The notes beneath the pieces were generated by a model. It was not told where the DNA came from and searched no databases. It was given only the letters and a program-made list of their open reading frames with translations. A stretch of DNA of 64,000 nt from Anas platyrhynchos (taxonomy: Eukaryota; Chordata; Aves; Anseriformes; Anatidae): the NCBI RefSeq assembly GCF_047663525.1, contig NC_092607.1, positions 8,713,001 through 8,777,000 of the forward strand, read 5' to 3'. A program made the translations under genes and the position numbers. Shown one piece after another: positions 35,307 through 46,694 of the stretch. Within the stretch, counting starts at the first letter, position 1; the number at the start of each line of letters is the position of its first letter.

Positions 35307-38300
35307 TCAGCACCTGCAGGAGAGATGGCAGTGAGCAGGGCCAGTTGAGAGTTCTCAACCCCTTCCCCAAGCACCATGGCCTGGCAAGGAGATCTCACCT
35401 GTGCCTGTAGTACCAGACGGTCGCAATGCAGGCCGCAGCCACAGTGAGCAGCACCACAACAGCAACACCAATGCCAAGGGCCCCCTTGGAGCTGCCTGAA
35501 GGAGAAAAGAGAGAGTGGGGCTGCAAGTGCATAGGTGGCCACGGCCAGAGTTGCTGTTGGAGCTGGGCTCACCGTCTCCTGTACTGGGCTCTGGGTCACT
35601 GCCTACACCACATCACTGTGGGTGGTACTTACCCCAGGGGATGAGGAGGCTGTGGGTACCCAGGCTGCAGTGGCGCACGCGGCAAGCGTAAGTGTGCCCA
35701 TCGTCGGGGGCCACGATGAGGGTGCTGCGGAGCTGGTAGGTGAGGTCAGCATTGGGCAGGATGGTGCTGGTGTTGAGTCCTGGGCCCGGCGGCACCTCCT
35801 GGCCATCCCGCAACCAGGCCACACTGATGGGTCGCGGGTAGAAGCCAGTGACACGACAGACTAGCAGGAGCTGAGCTGGGTCACGCATGTGGGCAAAGAC
35901 AGTGGCCACAGGTGGCTCTGGGGGACAAGAGTGAAGGAGTAAGGGGAGCCCCAGTGGAGGAGCTTTGAAGTGGGCCGTACTGGGGTCTGGGTGTTCTCAC
36001 CTCGTCTCTCCAGAGCCGCCCTGCCATATTCAATGAATCTCTTCATGTGGTCAATGCAGGTGAAGTTGAGGAGGTACTGCAGCGATGCGGAAAAACCAAT
36101 GAAACTGCTGAGCTCCCTCTGAACATTCACTGCCAGCTCATTCTCCTGCCACCTCTTCCAGTGGCTGCTGTCCACATCAAAGCTGACGAAGCTGTGAGCA
36201 TTGTAGGCAAGACGGTAGAATTTTGTGGAGGAGCCGTTGGGGTGCAGTTCACAGCCCATCCTGCACTGGAACACAAAAGGGTCTGGAGGAGGGGGTGGGT
36301 ATCAGGAGTGCATCTTGAGCTGGAGCCAGAGCTTGAAATAGCAGTTCAGCATTCACTTCTTTGGGCACAGGCCTTACCCCAAATTATTCCCGCATGTCAC
36401 TGCTCATTGTGCTGGGTGGAACTGCTCTGAATGAGAAACCTGACTGTGAGCCCTGGAGCTCGTTCTCCTCAAGCCACTTGTTCCTGCAGCTGGGTCAGGA
36501 GCACAGCAAAGGGGGAACCACCACCTTGGGAGCATGACAGGACATGGGGTGCAGGTGTGTGGCTGTGGTAACAGGGGTGGTGCCACTCTGCCTTGCACCC
36601 TGCCCATAGGACACCAGCATTGGAATGGCGTGCAGAGCCAGGCACTTGCTCTGTGTCCCATCCCACAAAGGAGAACAGAGAGGGTTGACCTTATACTCCA
36701 TAGTCTTGGAGGACTTCGCTGGTGGGATTTGGGGTGACCAGAGAAGAATATGTGGGCTCACATAAGGGCATAAGAGGAGACACAGCCAAAGATGGACTCA
36801 GTGATGCTTGTGGATGCCTTCCAACTACCACTTCCACTGTGGATTTTCTGATTCTTTGATTCTCTGATTCTAAAGGTTATGTTGGGAACCAGGACATCTT
36901 GGTGCAGGACAGGTGGTTCAGGGGGCTCATTGCCGCAAGATAGGGCCTATCACCTGCTCTCCTGCTCGCCCTTGGTTAGGGAAGCAACTGACAGTGGTTC
37001 TGAGCTCCTACTCACAGCTTTGTGCCTGTCCTCAGTGTTACATATGGAGTGGTAATTCGTGTTGAGAAAATGGATGATATTAATAAAGAAGGGGGAGATT
37101 TGGGAATGTGGCCATGGGGGTTGGAAAGCCCCGTGGTTGAGATAACATTAGACTCTTAACGACGAGGTCATCAGGAATATAAAGGAGTTTGGAGGGAACA
37201 AAGAAGGGTGATTCAGGAGACTCCATGCAGTCTCCGGTTTCTTGTTCTCCATCTGGTTTCTTGTTCTCCAGCCATTAAGGCATGGAAGTTTCTGGGTGTT
37301 TGCTGTTGTTGTTGCATTCAAAGTTGTTTGACCAATGAAAAGTTGTTTTGAAAAGAACTGCTATGGAGAGAAGGGTATAAGAGGGGAGCCTGTCCTCAGA
37401 ATAAAAAAGGCAACATGATGTAATGAAGTTATGTCATCAGTAAAGAAGCAGGAAAAAGACGTGAGGAGGAACAGGCTGGCAGAATGGAGACCAGGACGGG
37501 AACAGGCACTTTGATTGCCTCATGAAGATAGGTTCGGCCAGACAGCAAATCGCTCAGAGGAGCTCGTGCAGAAAGTCGCTGGAAATGGGCGCACTGGAGC
37601 TGGAAAGAAGCTCAAGCTGAGAGAAGCGGACCCGTGCACACAACTGCCCCTCGCTGGTCAGCAGTTGCGCATTATGGGGAATCATACGTCCTTAGGAACA
37701 AAGACTGTCCTGGTAACCTTACAGCTCATTCTCCTTGTTAACAATCGGACAGTTTATGAGCCTGAAATAAGGGACCAAATTAATGTCAAGGTTTTGGACT
37801 GCAACTAAAAATGGCAAGGTTGCAGTGGGATTGCTCGGCACCTGGCGAGCAGTCTCTGAGGCCTGAAAGAGCCCTGTGGGACCACAGTCAGAAACGTGTG
37901 GTTTGCCAGACAGTGAGGGAGCTGCGGGCTCCTTTACTGATCCAACTGCTATGCCATGGGCCCCTCTGCTGCTACAGCCATCTCAGGCCTTTGCTGTTTC
38001 GCCCCCGGCTGACCTGGACGTGCCTTTTGACCCAGGCCTCTTGGCCTTCACAAGGAGATGGCTATGCTTTTCTTCGATCCAGGAAGAACGGGACACATAA
38101 GGCCCGAAGGCCGAGTTGCTTGACAACTTAAAGCAAGATTTATTGTTCAAAAGGAGTGGAAAATGGAGACTGTAAGTTATGGAACTTAAAGGATTGCTTG
38201 TTACCTTTCCTGATTGTACGTATGTATAGGCATACTTGTGTTTAGTATGTTAAGCAATGTTCTGTATATTTAGAATGTCTGATGTTCGTGTGTGCGTGTT

Positions 38301-40807
38301 GGTGGAGCGTAGACTCCCCGCACACCCACAGCTGCTTACTTGCCTTTTATACCTTTTAGAAAGATTTGTTTTATAAATATTACAAAATTCAGATTGAGTT
38401 GAGACCTCATTTATAACATCAGGATACTTACAGAATCATAGAATCACAGAATCATTAAGATTGGAAAAGAGCTCCAAGATCATCTGGTCCAACCATTCCC
38501 CAACCACCAATATTATCCACTAAACCATATCCCTAAGTCCAACATCCAGGCTTTTCTTAAGCAACCCCAGCGATGGTGACTCCACCACTGCCCTGGGCAA
38601 CCCGTCCCAGTGCCTGACTGCTCTTTCTGAGCAGAAATGTCTCCTCATTTCCCACCTGAACCTCCCCTGGAGCAACTTGAGGCCATTCCCTCTGGTCCTA
38701 TCGCAAGTTACCTGTGAGAAGAGGCTGACCCCCAGCTCCCCAAACCTTCCTTTCGGTCAGCTGTAGAGAGCAATAAGCTCTCCCCTGAGTCTCTTCTTCT
38801 CCACACTAAATAATCCCAGTTCCCATGTGACTTGTGTTCCAGGCCCTTCACCAGCTTTGTAGCCCTTCTCTGGACACTCTCCAGTGCCTTGATGGCTTTG
38901 TTGTAGTGAAAGGGCCCAGAACTGAACACAGAATTTGTGGTCCGGCCTCCCCAAAGCAGGGTACAAAGGGACGATCACCTCCCTGCTCCTGCTGGCTATG
39001 CTATTCTTTATACAAGCCTGGCTGCTGTTGGCCTTCTTGGCCACCTGGGCACACTGCCGGCTCATGTTGAGGTGAGCATCAATCAGCACCCCCAGATCCT
39101 TTTCCTCGGCACAGCTTTTGAGCCACTCTGCCTCAACCCTGCAGCACTGCAAGGGGGGCAGAGAGTGTGAACTCATGCCTGCACTACCAGAAATTATGCA
39201 ATCGAGTTTCCCTCATTTGTGGAAATCGCAGTGATTAGCACACCCAAAGTGCAGGGGATGAGCCTCACCCTGGGAAAACCACTGCCTGATCATGGTACCT
39301 TCCCTGCCATTTAAGTAAGAAAAGGAGGATCACCCAGTACTCACAGGGAATCTGGTACAGCCTAGCTTTGTCCTGCAGTATCTGAATGTAGTTGTACAAA
39401 TAGATCCTGAACATATTTTGCAGATTTTCCCACTCGTCTGCGGGCAGGGCTGGGGAGACCCATGGTTGGAGGTAAATGATTTCCCGGGTGTATTTCTGCA
39501 GGGCAGCGATGATGATGTCCTCCAGGGTGGCCCAGCCTGAAAGTTCCACCGAGTTGCTATTGTAGAAGGTACAGCTATGGAATAGGTGGAGTTTCTGAGA
39601 GCCTGTGGGGTGACAGAGAAGAGAAGGTTGTGCTGAGGAGCACGAGGGTGAAGGAGATGGGCAGGAGGCCCCAGGAGGAGGAGTGGCCCACAGGGTCCTC
39701 AGGGATGGGCAGAGTGAGATGGGGAAGGTGGGAAGGGCAGGGGAAATCCCCTTGTCTAGCTGCTTTCACACAATTTGCAATTTCCTTCCACTGCCTCGAA
39801 GAGCCTCTCTTTCTGCTTCTCCTCTAATTCCCTTTTTACCCCTTCACCACCCTGATGTGACCACCTGAGAGCTATCACTTGGCTGTGTGGAGGGGACAGC
39901 AGGGGTGATCTGGTCTCTGGCTGGGAACAACAGTTCCACCAGTTCACGTGGGGATCCAGGTCCGGCAGAGACCTGCTCACAGTGCAGGAAATCTTCTCAA
40001 AGGGGAAGTGGGGGAGGCGAATTTCGCCTAGATTTGTGGTGGGGGGGGGTGCTGAGCAGCACTCGTGGGAAACTGAATCGTGACAGGAGGCAGGAGAGCA
40101 AGTCCAACACTCACACAGTGACTCCTGTCATGCTGAATGAAACCCTGAGAACTAATGGCACAAAGCAAAGCCTGGATTGGGGCAGTAAGAGCCCCCCTGC
40201 CTGGAGTGCAATAAGTACCTGATCCCAGCATGGAAAATGCAGGCTGGAACAAAGCTGGAGGCTCCTTGCGGCTGCAAAAGAAAGCTTTCACCGTAGGGGA
40301 AGCATGCAAAGGATCCAGCAACCTTTCAATGGTAAAAGAAATGATCCCACATGCTCAGGGCAGTGCCCAGGACCTGCTTAAGCAGTTAGAGCCCAGTGCA
40401 GGGCTGTTGTGCCATGAGGGGAAAAGATACCCTCCCACGTGCGCCCATGAACGGCCAGGAGGAAAAAGGCACGTTTGGGGACACTCCATCACCCCAAGCC
40501 TGTCTGGGAGTCCTTGGCCCTTGTGCTGGAGCTATCAGCACTGGTCTGGTCAGGATGGTGCAGGGCAGTGAGCCCAGAGCTGGACATGGGAGCAGAGGGG
40601 GTGGGCAGAGATAGGGCACCTTTGGATGCTGCACCTAAGTGACGGGTATAATCTCCCCATGCACCTTCATGTCCCTGGGCCTCACCCCCTGCCACCCCTG
40701 TACAGACCCACAGTAGAGAGAACGGAGCAGATAGGAGTGTGCCACTTACCCTCTGGGTCTGCCCACATCCCAGGAAGGATGAAGAGAAGAAGGCAAGGGA
40801 ACTGCAT
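35307..40807 (-). CDS. CD1: CD1 antigen-presenting molecule, copy A
   Basis: MHC class I-like heavy chain that presents lipids to T cells with beta-2-microglobulin. Six exons: signal 40750-40807, alpha1 39345-39602, alpha2 36001-36282, alpha3 35633-35917, transmembrane 35399-35495, tail 35307-35313. All borders are GT-AG with the class I-like phase-1 pattern; 987 nt, 328 residues. The start is [19 protein letters not shown], a good signal peptide. Key features: alpha1 [19 protein letters not shown]; alpha2 [10 protein letters not shown]...FTCIDH with the groove disulfide; alpha3 immunoglobulin fold [11 protein letters not shown]...YACRVRH, with [16 protein letters not shown], which matches CD1 rather than classical class I. 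N-glycosylation sequons occur in alpha2 and alpha3. The tail after the membrane helix is only YYRHRC, without an obvious YXX-hydrophobic sorting motif. Intron 2 (3 kb) holds retroelement and CR1 insertions. Confidence 0.93.
36795..36873 (+). mobile_element. CR1 3' tail remnant, unit A
   Basis: Short remnant of a CR1 3' end: gatgccttccaactacc followed by the ttctgattctttgattctctgattct tail. It lies in CD1 intron 2; the counterpart in unit B is 48,198-48,276. Confidence 0.6.
37098..37437 (+). mobile_element. LTR, fossil, in CD1 intron 2 (unit A)
   Basis: A purine-rich tract (aaagaagggggaga) at about 37,085-37,098 is directly followed by about 340 bp with LTR layout: a gggtataagagggg TATA-like element, a cctcagaataaaaaagg poly(A) signal and an end near gttatgtca. 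Orientation is opposite to CD1. Family not determined; the counterpart in unit B is at about 48,490-48,840. Boundaries are approximate. Confidence 0.6.
37441..38419 (+). mobile_element. Retroelement-derived repeat X, fossil, unit A
   Basis: About 1 kb shared with 48,845-49,829 and 60,761-61,834. It follows the LTR at 37,098-37,437 and may be the leader and part of gag of the same fossil, but no conserved gag motif was recognised. It ends at acctcatttataacat in all three copies. Broken, non-functional copy. Confidence 0.6.
38430..39125 (-). mobile_element. CR1 LINE 3' fragment, unit A
   Basis: Begins (in + strand view) with the CR1 tail cagaatcatagaatcacaga and continues with typical CR1 3' sequence (ggtccaaccattcccc, gccattccctctggtcc, gaggtgagcatcaatcag). 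Same orientation as CD1, in intron 2. Unit B has the same insertion with a ~240-bp internal deletion. Confidence 0.9.
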
Positions 40808-41763
40808 GCTGCCAGTGGTGAAGCCCCAAGCATTCAGAAGTGGGTGCAGCACGAGGCGAAAAGGGCTGCAGGAGCCGCAGCTGCACACTTCTTTCTGTTG
40901 CTGTTCTGCCTGGGCAGTTCCAGCAGTGCTAGTCGTATCAGCAGCCAATGGGGTCTGCACTGCGGTTTTGGGGTGGTCCTGGCATACTACGGTCATTCAG
41001 GAGGATGTGGTGGAAGGCTGGCCCAGGGCTTTGAGTAGTGGGGGGAAATCCAGTGGGTTAACCCTCAAGGCTGCAAGACCCAGGGAGATGTCAGGTGAGC
41101 ATGTAATAGGGTTTATGCTGCAATGTCTGTAATAGGGTTTACCCTGCAATGCCCTTGCAGAGAGCACTGGGGTTGTTCTGACTGCCCTTCCTGGTAGCAC
41201 ATCACTCAGAGGCAGGGTCCAGCACAGCTCTTTTCCAGACATCAGCTACATTGTGGGGGTGACTGTCCCCTGCCTTTCTGTCTTTTGTAAGGGCAGGAGA
41301 TGGGCAAGGGGGCAGCAGTAGGGCATGGAGGAGATTTGGACCCCAAACCAGCCCAGAGAGTGAGTGATAGCAAGTCCCACAGCACGAGCAGCTTTGCACC
41401 AACTGGAAACATCTTCCTGTGTTGGAGGTTGGAGATGTCACTTGGGTCCTTCCCTCTCTCTTCACCCTCTACAGCCAAACAGCCCTAAATCCCTTCATCT
41501 TTCCCTGTTTTGTGGCTATCCCTGTCCCGAACCCATTCAACATGGTCGCACCAGTTTTTCACTACCTTTCTTCAGGGTCCAACATTGGTCATAAATGTGC
41601 CAGAGTAGGTGGTGGAGGTGGAAATTGCTTCTTCAGACATGCCAGAAGAGGTTGGCTGCTGTCCAGGAAACAGACTACTCCTCCTGGTGCCATGACATAG
41701 AGTCTCTGCCATGTACTGGGGATTTTCCTGTGGGGACCCTGCAAGGGGGAAGACACTTGAGAG

Positions 41764-42928
41764 TCACTTATTTTTGCAGTAGAATGTGTTTTTGCAGTGG
41801 AAAATTCCACTAACTTTTCACATTCAAAAGTGATTTTGTAGGTGTGACAGTGGCATAGCAGTGCAGAGTATGTTAAGAAGATAACGGGAAGGTCCTGCTG
41901 TCCCAAAATTATTCAGGTAGTTCACATACCTGCGGCTATGACAGTTGTCTCTACTACTGAGGTTTATGAACAGCTGTTATTCTCGTGACATTTGTGTACT
42001 GTTGCCTCCTTAAAATCCTGTGGGGAAGCCAGGAGGTGTCGTATATCATTGTCCTTCACACAACACGGCACACCCCACATCACACAGCCCAGGAAGACCC
42101 CTGAGCCATGTGTGAGGGACAGAACCTCCCGTCCCAGGAGCTAGGGTCCAGGACTTGGACTTGCTCCTTCATCAAACAAACCAAGGACTTCACTCACCAT
42201 CAGAGTCACATGCACAGTGCCTTTGACTAGCTGTAATTGTGGCCTCCCGTTATCTGCTCTAACAAGCCCATGGAGATGCTTTGTCAGTAAAAGCCCACAT
42301 GGAGACCCATTAGAACTCCAGAACATTTCCACGTTTCCTTCTGAAATCTTTTCCAACAGTTCGTTCCATAACCTCATTCTCCTTTCACTACCTAAGGTTC
42401 ATGGACTCAGCACCAAATATACCATGAGGTTCATTACAATTCACCAATTTTCATCAAGTCTTCAAGACTTGCACAGTTAATTAATGAGGTTTCAAGAGCG
42501 TAATTAAATGGGAAATTTTCCATGGGCACTTGTTAAAAAGGATTTTCCATAATTAAGCTTTGTTGTTTTTTGTTGTTGTTGTTGTTGTTGTTTTTGAGTT
42601 GTGAGAAGAATTGATAGCACCATTCTCCAGTTGACATTGATCCAATGTGTCTCCTAAAGAGGTCTAGATAAATAGGAAAAGCAGTCCCATAAGGTCCTAC
42701 ATACACCCACATACTTAACTTTTCCTTACATGAGACTTCTCCACTAAAGGCTACAGCAGGATGTTAAAGCTCTTTTACACCAAGTCCTATCTGCTTTCCT
42801 CAGACAACTGGCTACACACAGAAACAGAAGTTGGTGGGAGTGGGGGAGGGAGGAGAGAATGGATCATTTTATTTCTATCGTGTATGTGGGGAGGATTGTT
42901 GATTTTGTTTTGTGTTGCTTTATATATC

Positions 42929-42959
<31 letters not shown>

Positions 42960-43194
42960 AATTACTGCGAGTCAAATTTAAGTAGTTGCCTCCAATGAGG
43001 TGCACATTCCACAAGGGATGACTGCACACAAAATGTTTGACATAGATAGATTGGAAATGATAAATACAAAGGCAATTACAGAGTTGGCTATAGGGATGAT
43101 AAGAGAGGCTACTGAAAGATGAGCATGCTTAAACTCCCTGAAGTTCCTAGAATCAACTGGATATATGAGAAGTGAACAAAGAGCAAGAGCAAGC
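41764..43194. other. Spacer between duplication units
   Basis: Contains the right copy of the 141-bp repeat (41,771-41,911), then AT-rich DNA with no recognised gene. A (GTT)n tract lies at about 42,561-42,593 and an (AT)n tract at about 42,937-42,959. Confidence 0.5.
41771..41911. repeat. 141-bp repeat, right copy
   Basis: Partner of 32,721-32,861, same orientation, about 95% identical by eye. It begins eight bases after the point where units A and B stop matching. Confidence 0.85.
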
Positions 43195-43350
43195 GGAGGG
43201 GTGTGGGGTTTGCTACACAGCTGAACTCCACAGCTGCTCTCTCAGTCCTCTTCCTCAAAGGAGAAGAGGGAGAAAATACCATGGAAAGGGTTCAAGGGTT
43301 GAGATTAGGACAGGAAGATCACCCACCAGTTATGGTCACGAGTAAAACAT
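43195..43350 (-). mobile_element. ERVL-type LTR end fragment, fossil
   Basis: The + strand reads the reverse complement of the ERVL LTR 3' end (gctctctcagtcctcttcctc, gagggagaaaatacc, gaagatcacccaccag). Opposite in orientation to the full LTR at 43,662. An (AT)n/poly-T tract follows at 43,529-43,565. Confidence 0.6.
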
Positions 43351-43525
43351 GGATTAGATATTGTTTAAGAATGCAATAGTTGTGAAGCATTTAAGAAAGT
43401 AGTAATTGTGTGGAATATGTTTTGTAATAATATAGTGAAGGGATGAGGGGTGGAATGTGTGTAAATTGTCCTCTTTGTCAGTGTTGTGATGATATGTTTA
43501 TTTTGGTGGGGGGAATTTTTTATTT

Positions 43526-43565
<40 letters not shown>

Positions 43566-43661
43566 GAGGGAACAAAGCCTTGTGAAGATTGTAATGATCA
43601 CAGTGTAAGAGTATATTGTGATAGTTCTTAAATATGCTCTTCACGGAGGCGAGGAGTGGAA

Positions 43662-45265
43662 TGTATTGGGTTTATGTGGCAAGGTTTTGGTAGCAGGGGT
43701 CTGCAGTGGTGGTCTCTGAGAAGACTACAGAAGCTGCTTCATGTTAGATAAAAGCCAGTTTCAGACAGCTCCAAAAGGGACCTGCTGCTGTTGGTTGCAC
43801 CTCTGTGAGAGCATACTTAAGAAAGGGGGAAAAAAAAAAAAAAAAAAAAAAAAATGCTGCGCAATAGCAGCTAGGAGAGTGAGGAGTGATAAACAGCCCT
43901 GCAGCCACCAAGGTCAGAGCAGGAAGGCATGAGGTACTCCAGGCACCAGAGCAGAAGTTCTGTGGCATGTGGAGAGGCCCCTGGTGGAGCAGGCTGTCCC
44001 CCTGCAGCCCATGGGTCCCACATGGAGCAGATCTGCACGCTGCAGCCCATGGAGGAGCCCCCGGTGGAGCAGGTGGCTGTGGCCTGTAGGAGGCTGCGGC
44101 CCATGGAGAGCCCCCACAGGAGCAGACCCCGGGACGGAGCTGCAGCCCGTAGAGAGGAGCCGACGCAGGAGCAGATGATTTGGGACGAACTGCCTCCTAT
44201 GTGGGACCCAGTTTGGAGCAGTTTGCTCCTGACAGATGGACGCCATAGTACGGAGACATACTGAAAAGTTCTTGAAGAGCTATTCCCTGTGGGTAGCCCA
44301 TGCAGGATCACTTTAGGCAGAACAGCATCCCATGGGAGAGACCCCACACTGGAGCAGGGGCATAACTGTGAAGGGGCAGTGGAAATGAAGTGTTACTGAC
44401 ATGCGGAAAACGGCCTCCACAATCAGTCAGCTTGTAAAGTAGGTTCGTTTATTCAGCCTGGACAGCATGGGGGGAAGTCCCACCAAAGTCGTGCACACCA
44501 CAACACGGCAGCTTGCCTTGGTTATATGCAGTAAAGTTACATACGCATGAAGTTCCCCAATGCTCCTATACATATGCGTGACCTATACTTACTTCATATT
44601 AAAATTAGTTCCAAGAAGGCATTTCCACAAACGCCTCCCATCTGCACTTGCGCAGTTCCTCCTGCTGGTGGTTGCCGGGAGTCATCGGGATGAAGGCTGA
44701 TAACTCTTCATCACCTCTAGTTGACCCCCTGCCTTTGTGCAGACTCAGCTGCTCCTTGGCTCTCGTCCAAACCACAGGGTTGGTCTCCGCCGGTTCTCGA
44801 GACAGGTTCCCTGTTTTTGTCAGGAACCATCCTTTGTGAGGGGCCCCAAGACTTCTTGTTTTGCTTAATTTGCACAGTAGTAGGCAAAGACATTAAGCAA
44901 CATCTATTTTTAATACAATAATCTAGGTATTCATTAGTCAGCATCCTGTCTACTAAGATCCCCTTAGCTCCCTCTCTCACTGCGGACTGATTGCAGCCCC
45001 CATGCCCTGCTTGGGGGGATGATGTAGAAGAGGCTAGATGGGGACGGAAGGTGTTTTTAGTTTGCTTTTGGGCAATAAACTATGTTATTGCCAAGTTTGT
45101 TTTACCTGTGACAATAATTGGTGGGTGATCTCCTTGTCCTTATGTCACCCTTGAACCTTTTCCATTGTATTTTCTTCCTTTCTTTTTTTTTTTTTTCCTT
45201 GAGGCGGAGGAGTGAGAGAACAGTTGTGGTGGAGTTCAGCTGCCCATCAGGGTAAAACCACGACA
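43662..45265 (+). mobile_element. ERVL-type LTR, fossil, unit B side
   Basis: Near full-extent avian ERVL LTR beginning tgtattgggtttatgtggc and running through the repeated 'ctgcagcccatgg..ggagcag' modules, accccacactggagcagg, and the late poly(A) region to ggtaaaaccacgaca. It carries an internal poly-A run (43,830-43,853) and a nested LTR at about 44,402-44,982. Duplication unit B begins inside it at 44,336. No internal retroviral genes adjoin it. Old fossil. Confidence 0.78.
44402..44982 (-). mobile_element. Nested ERVK-like LTR, fossil, unit B
   Basis: Counterpart of 33,012-33,592, nearly identical and at the same place inside the ERVL LTR, showing that the nested insertion happened before the duplication. 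Confidence 0.6.
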
Positions 45266-46624
45266 GGTGCCAACCCCCTGGCTCCCCATGCTGGCTCCAA
45301 GCAGGGATGAGTGCAGGACAGAGCAGGGCTCTGTAGGGCAGAATCGACCCTGGCACCACCATTGCCTTGAGGCATTTCCATTCTCCCAGGATAGTAGTCA
45401 CCCCTAAAACAGCTCCTGAACCCCAGGGGACTAGGTGTCTGTGCTACAGGGTGGGCTGGATCGCAGCATGCTCATACCCAGTTACTTGTTTCCTTACTTC
45501 CTTTTGTATGTTCACGAGAATAATAAATAGTCTAATGGTTTTATTCTATTCTCATTTTTGTCAGTGCTGGGGCGGGTGAGTCCAAGGGCCATTTCAGCCT
45601 TGTGCCATGGGATGAAGCCATGGGTACACAGCAGAAAGGACAAGGGGAAGAGGAAAGGAGCTGCAGGGACAGCCTAGGGTCATGTGGGAGACAGCAAAGG
45701 GACACTGTGGGATGAGAAAATGGCCAGGGCTGGGAATGTGCAGCGCAGGAAAAAGGACACTGGGGGTAGGGAAAAGGGGCAGGTATGGCATAGGAGCACT
45801 AGGTTGAAGAAGGGGCACAGGGACAAGACTGGAGACACAGGACAGGGTGGGGACACATGGGGAAGGGTGACAGGAGAGGGGTGCTTTGGGATATGAAGGG
45901 ACTATTTTGCAGCATCAACCCTCCCCATCACCTGGGGGTAACCCCCCCCATCACCTTGAGTTATCCAACTTTTGTTTGCCAGCCCCCGGCGTGTGTTGGC
46001 ATCCTGCCTGGTCATGGGCCATGTTTTCTGTCCCTGGCAGGCATGTCCTTTGCTGCCACTTGTGCCTGGAGCTCCCCACATCGTGTGGCATAGACCTCTT
46101 CATCCACTGCAGCCCTGGGACTAAACCATGGAGATTGATTCTGACTGGAACATCTCACTGGGTAGGCGAACCTTGATCCCACTGCCTAGCCTTACGCCTG
46201 GGCTCTTTGCCCTTCCAAGCTGGGTGCTGGCCCCATACGTATTTGTCAACATTCCTGGATCCCAGGGACCAAACCCTGGTTCAGAGATGCTGATGTGCTC
46301 CTGAAGGGGTTGGGGTAGGGGGAGGCGATACCCGCCCCCCTATGCTGGCATTGCTCCTCTGTCTTGGGTTGGTGTTGACGGAGTCCTGCCACTTTATGGG
46401 GAGCCAGGTGCCCCCGGGACAGGGGCATAGGGCCGGGTACTCACTGTCGGTCTCAGGAGGCTTCCCTTAATTTCTCCCAGTGGTGAGGAGTGTGGGCCCT
46501 GCACTGCACCAGGTCTCTGCCTGGCCCGCCCAGGGTGGGACAGAGCTGTGTGGTGCCAAGTGTTCCTTGGCACTTGTCACAGCACATAGTGGGGTACTGC
46601 AGGCTCGAGGGTTTAAAATAGCAG

Positions 46625-46630
46625 TTTATT
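46625..46630 (-). terminator. Poly(A) signal of CD1 copy B
   Basis: AATAAA on the - strand about 65 nt after the stop codon of CD1 copy B. Confidence 0.7.
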
Positions 46631-46694
46631 ATCAGGAAGTTGAGGGGATTGGCATGGCCTCTGAGTCTCCCTGGGGCTGGTGCATCCCACGCTC

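Larger units (their letters stand above)
32946..41763. repeat. Tandem duplication unit A carrying CD1
   Basis: 8.8-kb unit nearly identical to 44,336-52,940, same orientation, spaced 11,390 bp apart. It contains the 3' part of an ERVL LTR, a CD1 gene, an intronic LTR plus retroelement-derived piece, and CR1 fragments. Non-coding identity looks to be about 98-99% by eye, so the duplication is recent. Confidence 0.92.

Noticed and set aside
35601-36300. Classical MHC class I or class II beta chain
   Set aside because: The immunoglobulin-like and groove exons match CD1 better (ILPNAD motif, alpha2 [10 protein letters not shown], short tail), and the exon phases fit the class I/CD1 plan rather than class II.
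42559-43565. CRISPR-like or structured repeats
   Set aside because: Simple (GTT)n, (AT)n and poly-T tracts only; eukaryotic microsatellites.
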